DNA from: Microglena sp. YARC
Taxonomy: Eukaryota; Chlorophyta; Chlorophyceae; Chlamydomonadales; Chlamydomonadaceae
Reading direction: 5' to 3'
Assembly: GCA_022414725.1 (NCBI GenBank)
Contig: CM039462.1
Location: 51,094,279-51,158,278, forward strand
DNA length: 64,000 nt
This document shows, piece after piece, positions 30,862 through 40,100 of this stretch; positions within the stretch are counted from its first letter, which is position 1; each line of letters opens with the position of its first letter. The notes beneath the pieces were generated by a model. The model was given only the letters and a program-made list of their open reading frames with translations. It was not told the DNA's origin and made no database searches. The translations under genes were made by a program, and so were the position numbers.

Positions 30862-33595
30862 GATGGCTCAGGTGTGGGTGACCTAGATTGTGGTGGTGAT
30901 CCATGTGCTGAGGCATCATCTTCCTCGTTATGTTGGTCTCCCCCTGAAGGTTGGTCAACTGTGGTGTTGTGGGATGAGCCTGATGGGATTTGTGACATGG
31001 GGTACCAGTCACCCTGGGGTCTGGGTTGTGTGGGGTACAGTGGTGCCCCATACTGGTTGAGTTCTGGGTCATTGGGTTCATGGTATGGGTCATCCTGGAA
31101 GATGCGAGTGACTGAGGCATCAGGCCCAACAAATCCTTTAGTGCCTGCAAGGTTCTCAAATTCGTTGAAGGTGATATCTCTGACTTCCTTGATGTTGTGG
31201 GAGTTGGGGAAAGCTACCATGTATGCTTTTCTTTTGATGGAGTAGCCTACAAGGCGTGCAATCTGTGCAGAGGGTGCCATTTTGTGTGCCCTATCTTCTT
31301 TGGGTACATGAATGTAGGCTGTGCAGCCAATGGTTCTCAAAAAATCAACCTTGGGTTTGTGACCATGGACAAGCTCATAGGGAGTCTTGGTGGGGGTTGC
31401 TGCAGTGGGTGAGACGTTGATGATGAGAGATGCATTGTTTACCATCTCAGCCCAATATGCTGCAGGGAACTTTGAGGTGAACATGAAAGCAGTGGCTCTG
31501 TCATGGAGAGTTCTGTTCAGTCTTTCAGCAGATCCATTGGATAAGGGGTTGTCTGGTACGGTGTGTCTGATAGTAATGCCCTTGCTTTTGCACCAGGTGG
31601 TAAGGGTTTTGTTAACGTATTCTGTCCCATTATCAATCTGGAGCGTGCCAATCTGCCTTTGTGTGAGTGTTTCCCATCTAGTGAGCTCATCAATGGTGTC
31701 AAATGCTACTGAAGATTTAGTGGAGTGGAAAGTGACACCAGACAACTTGGAGTAGTCAGCTTGCATAGCCTGGAAGTAGAGAGAGCCATTGAGGCTTGGG
31801 ATCCTAATTTTACCACTAAGGTCGAGGTGGATCAAGGCTAGTGGACGATCTGATTTGGTGGTGTAGGGTGTGTGTGTGTTTCTGTCCATCTTTGACATTA
31901 TGCGGGGTTCACATGGTATCTTGGATGCAGCATTGAATGCCTTGAGAGGAACTTTGATGCCAATCACCTGTTCATGGCTGATCAGTTGTCCTAAACCAGT
32001 GTAGGACAGGTGTCCGTATCTGTCATGCCACAGTGCCGCATTTTGCGGCGCAGACCGGGCAACTGCGGCAAGGGACAGGTGGGGGGATGAGTCTTTAATC
32101 CCATCCCCGTTGTAAGTGGCTGACAGTGGGGTGTATGCAGTCCGGATGTCATTTGTTGTGTCTGGTGGTGGACCAGAACCCGGTTGGTCTGATTGATCAA
32201 AGGGCCAGGTGGGTACTAGGTACAGGTTCTTATGCTTGGGGGATATGAGGATGGTGGAGTTTCCCATGGTAAGAGTGGCTTGCGTATGGTCGAGAATGGT
32301 TTTCAGTGTCAAGTTCAGCTTCTGGGCTTGGTTGAGGCTGGGGACAGCATGACAGTGGTGAGGTGGATAACCGATCCGTCATTTCCCAAGATGCGAGCCG
32401 TTCCAGAATGTGTGCATAGGAGGGGGACCTTGCTAGCAGTCCGAATGACTATGGGTTTACGAAGGGGGCGGATGTTCTTGAGCAGGGAACTATTGCTGGT
32501 GAGGTGTTGCGTGGCTCCCGTGTTGAACACCCAGTTTTTGAATAGGACAGGGCGTTCGAGGGGTTTGACAGGGGAGGAAATCATAGCTTTATCATGGGAG
32601 GTTTTACCGTAGTCAACACTAGAGGGGCGCCTTCTGTCACTATAGTTCTCAGACCAATCAAGACCAGACGTGTCCTCGAGTTTAACCTCGTTATCATCAC
32701 TGTCGGAGTAGCATCCGAATGCTACAGTTGCGGTGTCTGGATCTGATTCAGATTCCGAGACATCGCGTGCAATATGCGCATGGCCACTGCGGCGGTCACG
32801 AGAAGGAGAGTGATCGGGGTAACGTGGATCGCGCACACCGGGCAGTCGTTTGATCTTCAAGTGGGGTGTGATCTGGGTCTGGGGGTTGGTAAAGTTGGAA
32901 ACTATAGGGGATCGGGTAGGAGATTCTAACGGAGGCATAGGAGGGCTAGGACAGTATCGTGCGTAGTGCCCACGACCGCCACAGTTGTGGCAGGTGACCT
33001 TAGTTTGGTCTGCGAACATAGCATTTCCTTCATCGTCAGGTGTATGGGGTCGTGGGATGGCAGTGTCCAGCCCGTTGACATGGGCGTAGGAAGTGAGGTC
33101 TCCCGCAAGCTGATTGGGATCATGTTGATGTGGGCTAAGATGGAAGGGGGACCGCAACGAGTCAAATTCCGGTCTGGTTTTCAGCCCTGTAACTACTAGG
33201 GTGGTGAAGGTTGAGTCCGAAATGAGTGATTGTCCTAGCGCATTTTTATTGGCTGCAGAGTGGAGTTGGATAGTGGTTCTAGCAATGTACTCTTCTATGG
33301 TCTCTGAAGGACCCATAGCGATGCGGGTGAAAGCTGTAAGAGTGGCAGCTTCTTGCCCTGGCCTAGTGTTGCCATACATGCATCTGAGCAGGCGAATGAG
33401 ATGAGATGCAAGGTTGGTTCGAGTGATGAATGCTGACGAAACAGATTCTGAAAGACATGAGTGCATAAATCCCAAACATCTTGCGTTACTCCCCTGAGTG
33501 ATGCGCGGAATGACACCGCCAATCGGGGTGAAGTCCAGGGGCAGTTGGGCAAGGTCAATCACTTGGTCTCCTGGCGCGATGTTGCCTTCAGAGTC
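30862..33595 (-). pseudogene. Copia gag, protease and integrase, broken
   Basis: The gag part (about 33595-32315) includes a CCHC zinc knuckle (CHNCGGRGHYARYC) and then a protease-like box reading VFNTGATQHLTS, in which the catalytic Asp is Asn. One frameshift near 32313 leads to the second part: a GAG_pre-integrase segment (WHDRYGHLSYTGL) and the integrase core with D (LIHLDLSG), D (QIDNGTEYVN) and E (SNGSAERLNRTL). The frame then runs into a Pro-rich linker, where the LINE is inserted. Copia elements normally encode this as one polyprotein. The lost Asp and the frameshift make it inactive. Confidence 0.85.
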
Positions 33596-33604
33596 CTCTT
33601 TGAT

Positions 33605-35691
33605 GCAACTTCGCTATTGAAAAAGTAGTGAATCGCAAAATTACATGTCACCACTTTGAATTTTTTCTCTCCACCTTGTACTTTATCCACCGGGGCAAAT
33701 CGTTGCCTCGCCCGCAAGCTATGTCAAACAAGGATTCGACTCTGCCGGGGACACTTCCTAGTAAACACACGTCTTTGATCTAGTGATTGTGAAAATTCAA
33801 CATTGACTTTGTGGCGCTCTTGTCGCGAGAGTATATCCTATTATAATACAACTCATCTTCGTTCAATATAGATTCTTCAACAACCTCCTCGTCACCGCAT
33901 ATCAAAGACTCAGTGACAAGGACCTGCATACTCTTCCAATTTGTCTCTGCGATGGAAGAGAAATTAGGACGCACTTTGTCATAACGCACCCTCATGGGCT
34001 TCCAATTGTAATTCACTTCCTCGGAAAAATCGTTCATAAATTCAACAACCATTCCGTTTTTAATGGCATCGCCGTTATTACACAAAATAAAACCGTTCAC
34101 ATCTACCTCCAAATTACACAAACTCGATTGGCTGAACGGGACCAGTTTGTATTTATTCTCATTTTTGTTAGGCTTTTTTAATAATGGATCCAACATGCCT
34201 AACACATTCTCATCTGTAGAACCAACCATGAGAGTGAATATCTTGTAAACCTTAGACTGACGCATCACTAAGTCGTTGGTTTTCACATGCACGTAAAAGT
34301 CGATACTATTGAACTGCGGCGGCTTCCACTTAAACACAAGAGGCCAAGTACCATCCTTGGGGGTGTCGTTGGGGAACAGACCTCCGACAGGAAGATACTT
34401 TGGAGTGAAGATTCAACCATCTATGTAGTAGGGTAACTCGTCATCCTTGAACTTGTTGTGGATACCTCCAGAAATGATAATATTTTTGCTATCCATCAAG
34501 ATGTTTTCGCCGCTATAAAAGGTTTTTGCTTTGATTTTCATATTTTTATCCTTATAAATTCGACTAGTAAACTCGACCAATTTATCCAATCGCCCACCGG
34601 TCAAAGGGAGAGGTCGGACGTCAACACCCTTGTAGTTATATATGTCGAATGCCATATACAATCGAGCACCAGATCCAGTCCTCGTAACAGTGACATATTC
34701 ACCATCCACTTCAGAATTTGCCAAAGTTGTTTAAACCTTAATCCCTGTAGATACAATGTTGAATTTCGAATCGATTGTGTATAGTAGTCCATCGCCAGCA
34801 ACAAACAACAGAATTTGCAATCCATCAGCTTTGTCAGTCACCGTGTAATCTGACAACACGGATAGTATGCCGGGTGCTGGTTTATACAAATATCTGCGCT
34901 CCGGTTGGGGTCCCGTGAACATCAATCGCTCAGTAATGTTGCTTTTCTTGACCAATGCCAAATACTGATCAAAGGCATTTGTCAACTTGCTCAATGTAGG
35001 TACATGATTCCAATCACCGTTCATGATATCCATGATATTAGCACACGACTTTAAGAATCCAACACTGACAGCCTGGGCATTGCGTACAAACCTATGTACT
35101 CTAGTTCGACTTCAAACTTTTCATTCACACCATTTATATTCGAGGAGGCAAATGAAGACTGTGTTGTAGACTGCTTAACTATAGTCAATCAACACGCATA
35201 TCTACATTGTATGTAAATGAAAATCTTTTTTTTAACCGGAATATTTTCCTTGCTGGGATTGAATGTAAGGTATCCAACGGATTAGATATGGGATTTTCTA
35301 CACTCGATCGCAACTTTAATGGATATTCGTCAAAAATAACAGGAGTTATTGTCCTTTCCTTTGTCATCAATGTAGCATTATCAGCCTCGAACTTATTAGT
35401 CGTGCAATATTTGTGAATTTTATCAGTACCATGTATTGTGCACCGATAATTGTCCGATAATATGTCAAGGATGTTTACTTCCTTACTGTTTTGAAACTCG
35501 CTTTGTGAGAGTAATTGCGATAGCAATGAAGTGAAACAACCTCTATCAACAGGAACGGTTTGACCTCTTGAACCACGAGCATATATGCTAGCCTCTATTT
35601 CGTAATTCGGACCAATGTTCTTGAATATAGGAAGGATATTCTCTGTGAAAAATGACTTCTCTATTGGCATTGTATTAAACTTATACTTCAT
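33605..35691 (-). pseudogene. Viral three-domain mRNA capping enzyme, decayed and cut
   Basis: The ATG at 35691 starts the RNA triphosphatase part (NYEIEASIYARG and, in a shifted frame, KFEVELEYIG). The guanylyltransferase follows, with the active-site KxDG box as TDKADGLQ (about 34860), VDGEYV and the OB-fold box WKPMRVRYDKVRPNF. The (guanine-N7) methyltransferase begins with LFDIACGRGNDLPRWI, then passes within about 20 codons to VVTCNFAIHYFF. The intervening 80 or so residues are missing. The protein then ends at the Copia joint. Stops: 34731 (TAA), 34413 (TGA, in DGxIFTP) and 33778 (TAG); frameshifts near 35187, 35050 and 33680. The domain order is that of mimivirus- and asfarvirus-like capping enzymes. 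Confidence 0.85.
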
Positions 35692-35733
35692 TATATTTTG
35701 AAGTGGTTAATTTGTAAATCAAATTTACATAAT

Positions 35734-35804
35734 AGAGATAATAGGAACATTCCAATCATATGCTAGCAAATGGTAGATATGATTGGAATGCTCCTATTAT
35801 CTCT
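35734..35804. terminator. 28-bp hairpin between viral genes
   Basis: Two 28-base arms (35734-35761 and 35777-35804) are reverse complements with a single mismatch, around a 15-base loop. The hairpin lies after the 3' end of the minus-strand gene at 35952-36581 and before the start of the capping enzyme. Mimivirus transcripts are known to end at such palindromes, so a transcript-end signal is a reasonable inference; a small foldback insertion is the alternative. Confidence 0.6.
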
Positions 35805-35951
35805 ATCCTTGTAGAGAGAGTTCCTATTCCTTGTAGAGAGTGTTCAGAATTAGAAGTACAGTGCATGCGTTGGAGAGGGCGGTGGGGAGGGTGATGAAAC
35901 ACAGCGGGACACTAATATTTTCACAATTGTTCACGCTGCGAAAGGCATATT

Positions 35952-36581
35952 CTAGCAATGAATATGATCGATATTCACTACTTTCGGTCCCAAAGATGAT
36001 ACGATCTTTATTTTATCAGCTGGATTAAATAAACGCAAAGAGGGATCTAAGGGATCGTGCAAGATTTCAATTTTAGAATGTGATATCAAAAATATGAATC
36101 CTGAATCGAACCGATTCCAACAGATATGACTACATATGTTCGTGTCAAAATTAACCAAACACATAGCCATTTTCAAATGGAGAGAAAGATGTAACAACGT
36201 ATCTTTAGAAGCGCTATTAGGCAAGAAACCATTTTTAGCTATTTCGAGTTTCAAATTGTCAATTCGTTTAGAAAACCAACGAATCTTATTTCCCTTCAAA
36301 GATGCCCTACTACTGAGGTCATCCACAAAACACTTTACGAACTCAAACGATTTCTTGTTAATAACCTCTGGGAAAAGTTATTGGACTGTGCCGTCCAATA
36401 CATATAAAATGTTTGCGATGAGCTCATCGACCTCGTCTTTAGTATTTGTACATTTTTCAAGATCAAACATATCAGCAAATGCATCTATATATGTGATCGG
36501 ATTTGAAACCGGTTGACACAATACACTTGATGGTATAGTATTAACAACCTTTGTTTGATTCAAATTACGTAGAGACTCCAT
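35952..36581 (-). pseudogene. Unknown viral protein, one stop
   Basis: One frame of 209 codons runs from the ATG at 36581 (context TCAAATATTAATATG) with a TAA at 36378. The N-terminal third is acidic and helical (AFADMFDLEKCTNTKDEVDELIANILYVLDG). The C-terminal part is hydrophobic and may contain buried strands. I do not recognise a family. Confidence 0.45.
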
Positions 36582-36708
36582 ATTAATATTTGATTATAAG
36601 TTTAAACAAACAAATCATATGATTTTACATTTTTAAATCTGTTTTTCAAGGTCATTCGATATCTCGAAATAACTTATTTTATCCAATGGAACCTTTTTAA
36701 CAAGACAT

Positions 36709-37212
36709 CTAAGAAAACTTTTTTTTAGCTGCGTGATATTTTGTATATACCTTTTTCTTAGATGTCTTGTCCCACGAATAAAGACACTTTAACGTCTTTG
36801 TAGCAGCACTATCTTCCTCTATATCACTCTTCCAATTTTCATAAGACTTGGACGACATATCGTTCTTGTCAGTTGTTGTTACCGACTCCATAGATTCTAG
36901 CTTGTCTTGTTCCTGGTTTTCTGGGGGGAAATGTATATTGTTGTTAATATCCTTCAATTTTTTATCATACTCTTCAAATTCTTTATTGTTCTCTAAACAG
37001 AATAACACAAAACACTCTATTTTAGACAACAATGCATCAGAAAAAATACTCATATTAAAAAAAATACCATTTGTATAACGGGTATAATTACAATCAGAGT
37101 CATTTTCGTGTATAATTTTGAATATTTCTTCGTGCTCTATAGGACACAATTCATTGATTTTGTCTAATACCTGCTTTCGCATTCTGTTAGTGTATAACTT
37201 TTCATCACCCAT
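36709..37212 (-). CDS. Intact viral protein with a NET-like N-terminal region
   Basis: The ATG at 37212 follows TACTATTATACTATA directly. The frame of 167 codons has no break. The first 75 residues (RKQVLDKINEL, EHEEIFKIIHEN, NGIFFNMSIFSDALLSKIECFVLFC) recall the NET domain of BET proteins, which binds short peptides in transcription regulators. This match is by eye and weak. The C-terminal half is charged and Lys/Ser-rich (KTSKKKVYTKYHAAKKKFS). It is among the few intact viral genes. Confidence 0.5.
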   Translation of the reverse strand: MGDEKLYTNRMRKQVLDKINELCPIEHEEIFKIIHENDSDCNYTRYTNGIFFNMSIFSDALLSKIECFVLFCLENNKEFEEYDKKLKDINNNIHFPPENQEQDKLESMESVTTTDKNDMSSKSYENWKSDIEEDSAATKTLKCLYSWDKTSKKKVYTKYHAAKKKFS

Positions 37213-37235
37213 TATAGTATAATAGTATCATATGC

Positions 37236-37817
37236 TTATGTATCATCACTCGATGCAGATGAGGTATCACTATCATCTGTATCGTCGCTCGCTACATCGT
37301 CAATATCATTGCTTCGACGTCATCATTTTTTTCCTCCTCCTCTTCATCTTCCTCCTCATCCTCTTCCTCTTCATCGTCCTCCTCATCCTCCTCCTCCTCA
37401 TCCTCCTCTTCATCTTCCCCTATAATATCTTCAACATCGATTATTGCCTCTTCAACATTTATCGCATCATATAATTGGATATTTTGTGTCTTTCGCACAA
37501 CCCTGTTATGAGAATCATTGATGACAATCTTACCAATTATTGATATTTTGTGTCATACAATTCAAACTTGCGGCCCAAAACCTCAATGTTCACTACATCT
37601 TCGTTTTCAATTCATCTAGATTCACCTCTGATTGTATTTTATTTGACTTTTTTGCGACAATAATTTCTACAATCGTCTCAACAAGAAAAACCTTTTCTTG
37701 ACAAGCAGTACTCAAGGAGGAAAGGACATCCTCATCTATCAAGAAATTTCGATACCGGCTCAACACACAAGCGCGGTCAAACCCATAGATACATTTTTTC
37801 TTCAGACGACCACACAA
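37236..37817 (-). pseudogene. Viral protein with a long acidic tail, frameshifted
   Basis: Three frames join into one product: KKKCIYGFDRACVLSRYRNFL and EVNLDEL (37817 to about 37605), then ENEDVVNIEVLGRKFELYDTKY, then NRVVRKTQNIQLYDA leading into a tract of about 45 Glu/Asp codons. After another shift it ends in an Asp/Ser tail with a stop at 37236. Its 5' end coincides with the right edge of viral DNA, so the start is probably missing. Function unknown. Confidence 0.45.
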
Positions 37818-37829
37818 AAACTCATGTCA

Positions 37830-40100
37830 CCACAAACTCAACCTACCTCCAACAACTACCTCCAACAACTACCTCCAACAACTACACCAAACATGATACC
37901 CCTCCCCCTTGGGAGACCTAGGTAGACAAATACCAACTCGAAACTGCAGACAACTCCATTCAAAACATTGCCTCACCCTACACCTACTTATCTTTTTCTA
38001 CAACTTATTTTGATTGCACCCGCAAACTTGCTGCCAACAAAGCAACTGGACCTGATGGCATACCTAATGAGCTCATCATGTGCCTCCCAACTGAAATGCA
38101 CCAAATTATTCACAAACTCAAGCAAATAGCATGGATCCTAGGGGAAACCCCTGACTGCTGGAAAACCTCTCACACAGTCATGCTCTACAAAAAATCAGAC
38201 CCTTGTATTCCACAGAACTACAGACCTATAGGTCTAAATAACGCAATGGCCAAAGCTCTGGACCTCCCTTGTCACAAACACCATTACAATGTATTCAGAA
38301 ACCAATCACATTCTCAGTGCCTGCCAAGAAGGTTTCAGAAAAGACAAAAGCACCTACAGACAACTTCTTAACCTCCTCCATAACATAGAGGATGCTGCTC
38401 TCTTCCACCAAGACCTCTATGCTGCTTACTTTGATTTCAGCTCAGCGTTTATCATGATAGACCACCAGAAACTACTGTGCATAATGCACAGCCTGGGATA
38501 TACCCACGACACCTGAGACACAATCAAGGGCATCTACACTAACTCAACCACCCACATTCCTCTCAACAACACGTCTGATTCTCCCATCCCTATCACAAGA
38601 GGCACCATCCAGGGGGACTCACTCTCCTCACTACTCTTCATCATTTTTCTAGAACCCCTCCACATATGGATCCGCTCTGGAGGTCGAGGATATCAAGCAG
38701 CATCCCTACCGGCTGCCGCAGCTGACGAGCACCACACCAGCAGCCCGGGCTATGCCGACGACACTGCTGTCCTGAACGGAACTGCAGAGAACCTCCGCAT
38801 CCAATGCGGTCAAGTCCAACATTTCAGTGCCTGGTCCGGTATCCCGCTTAATGCTACCAAATGTGTAGTCAGCGGCATCCTTCATAAATCACATCCTTCT
38901 CAACCTACCCACAACGATACCCTGAAACAACGCCTAGACAAAATCCCCCTAGGGGACTCCTTTGCAACCTACCAACCAAGCTTACAAATATCTTGGAGTC
39001 CACATCTCACTCATTCTCAACTGGAAAACCCAACTGCACGCTACTATCGACGCCATCCATACCAAAGGACAGAGTATCCTAGACAAAGCCAACCCCAGAG
39101 CAACGCCAGACCTATGTTTCCGCATCATTACTCAATGCGTCCGGGCAGCTATCAAATACCCCATGATAGTAGCCCCCTTTTCACTTACAGACATCCATGA
39201 TATAGACAGAGCAGTCCTCAAGACAGTCAAACTCTGCTTCACACTCCCCGTCAGCATTGTGCTAGATTAGCTGTCATGCTGTCCTTTGGTCCATAGTGGT
39301 GATCTAGGAGCCCCTTGTAGGCGTTTCCTGTTGGGTACATCTCCTTCACTATAGTGCGATGTACCCCGCTATATCTTAGGATTTCACACTCTTTTGTTAC
39401 CTTTTCTAAGGATAGTTCTTATACCGATCCTTCTTATTTTGTAATGCCGGAATTCTTTCCAACTTAAATCGTATCTCCTGTCACCGTTTTCCTTCCGCCT
39501 ACAGCACTTCGCTGACACTCCCCATATATTTTCCCACCAGAGCCCTTCAGCTCCCCAAAACAGAAGCAGGCCTTGGTGTACCCTCCCTACTCACCGAATA
39601 CACACAAATGATGGCCACAGCCCTCTAACAAGCCATGCATGATAATGACCACCTCGGCCCTCTTACCAGAGCCCTCCTTACAAAATCCTCTGCTACCATG
39701 ACCACCCTCAATCCCCTCTCCTTATCTCGCAGGCAGCTTAAATATATGTCTCTTGCTCACCAGCTGCAACTCCTCAACAAATCCAACATCAATATTACCT
39801 GGAACGACACAGAACTCCTGGAAAAACTGAACATCAACCCTCTCCCTCCTCCTCCTCAACCCATCCTGTCTCACTCATGACCCCCTTTCATAATCTGGGC
39901 ATCTACACCTACCACGGCCTGGTCATGCCTACTGGACCCCACCTCATTAGCACCACGGATCTCCCCCTCATTAATCCACGTAAAATCAGTAAACACCACA
40001 AACGCTCTCTTAACCGACTCACAGCTCACCTTACCTTGGCTAACCCAGGCCACCTTCCCATTCACGCTGAGCCATTTCCTGTTAACAATGGGGGCAAGGC
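37830..40100 (+). mobile_element. Old LINE remnant (reverse transcriptase)
   Basis: GC-richer DNA with RT motifs scattered over frames and stops: AANKATGPDGIPNELIM, NYRPIGLNNAMAKALD, TRGTIQGDSLSSLLFIIFL, SPGYADDTAVLNG, AYKYLGVHISLILNW, and after a short insertion ALQLPKTEAGLGVPSLL and ISKHHKRSLNRLTAHLT. It belongs to a different family from the LINE at 26051. It starts within a few bases of the last viral coding sequence and carries three copies of the 13-mer CTACCTCCAACAA at 37843-37881. Confidence 0.75.
39250..39516. mobile_element. MITE-like 267-bp insertion in the LINE remnant
   Basis: The LINE coding sequence breaks after CACTCCCC and resumes at ACTCCCCATATA. The insert begins GTCAGCATTGTGCTAG and ends with the reverse complement of GTCAGCGAAGTGCTGTAG, so it has imperfect terminal inverted repeats. 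The 7-mer ACTCCCC (39243-39249 and 39517-39523) flanks it as a target duplication. No coding capacity. The superfamily is undecided. Confidence 0.6.

Larger units (their letters stand above)
25252..33605 (-). mobile_element. Copia-type retrotransposon fragment without LTRs, carrying a nested LINE
   Basis: Read on the minus strand: gag, protease and integrase (33605-30862), then a 4.8-kb LINE, then the start of the reverse transcriptase (26044-25252). The gag N-terminus, both LTRs, most of the RT and all of RNase H are absent. At the right end the sequence changes directly into the viral capping methyltransferase near 33605. At the left end it changes into (TA)n and a viral ORF. A normal LTR insertion would leave two LTRs and a target duplication, so this piece more likely arrived through a rearrangement or end-joining event. 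Confidence 0.8.

Noticed and set aside
37232..37474. Leu/Ile-rich + strand ORF
   Set aside because: It is antisense to the Glu/Asp tract of the minus-strand viral gene.
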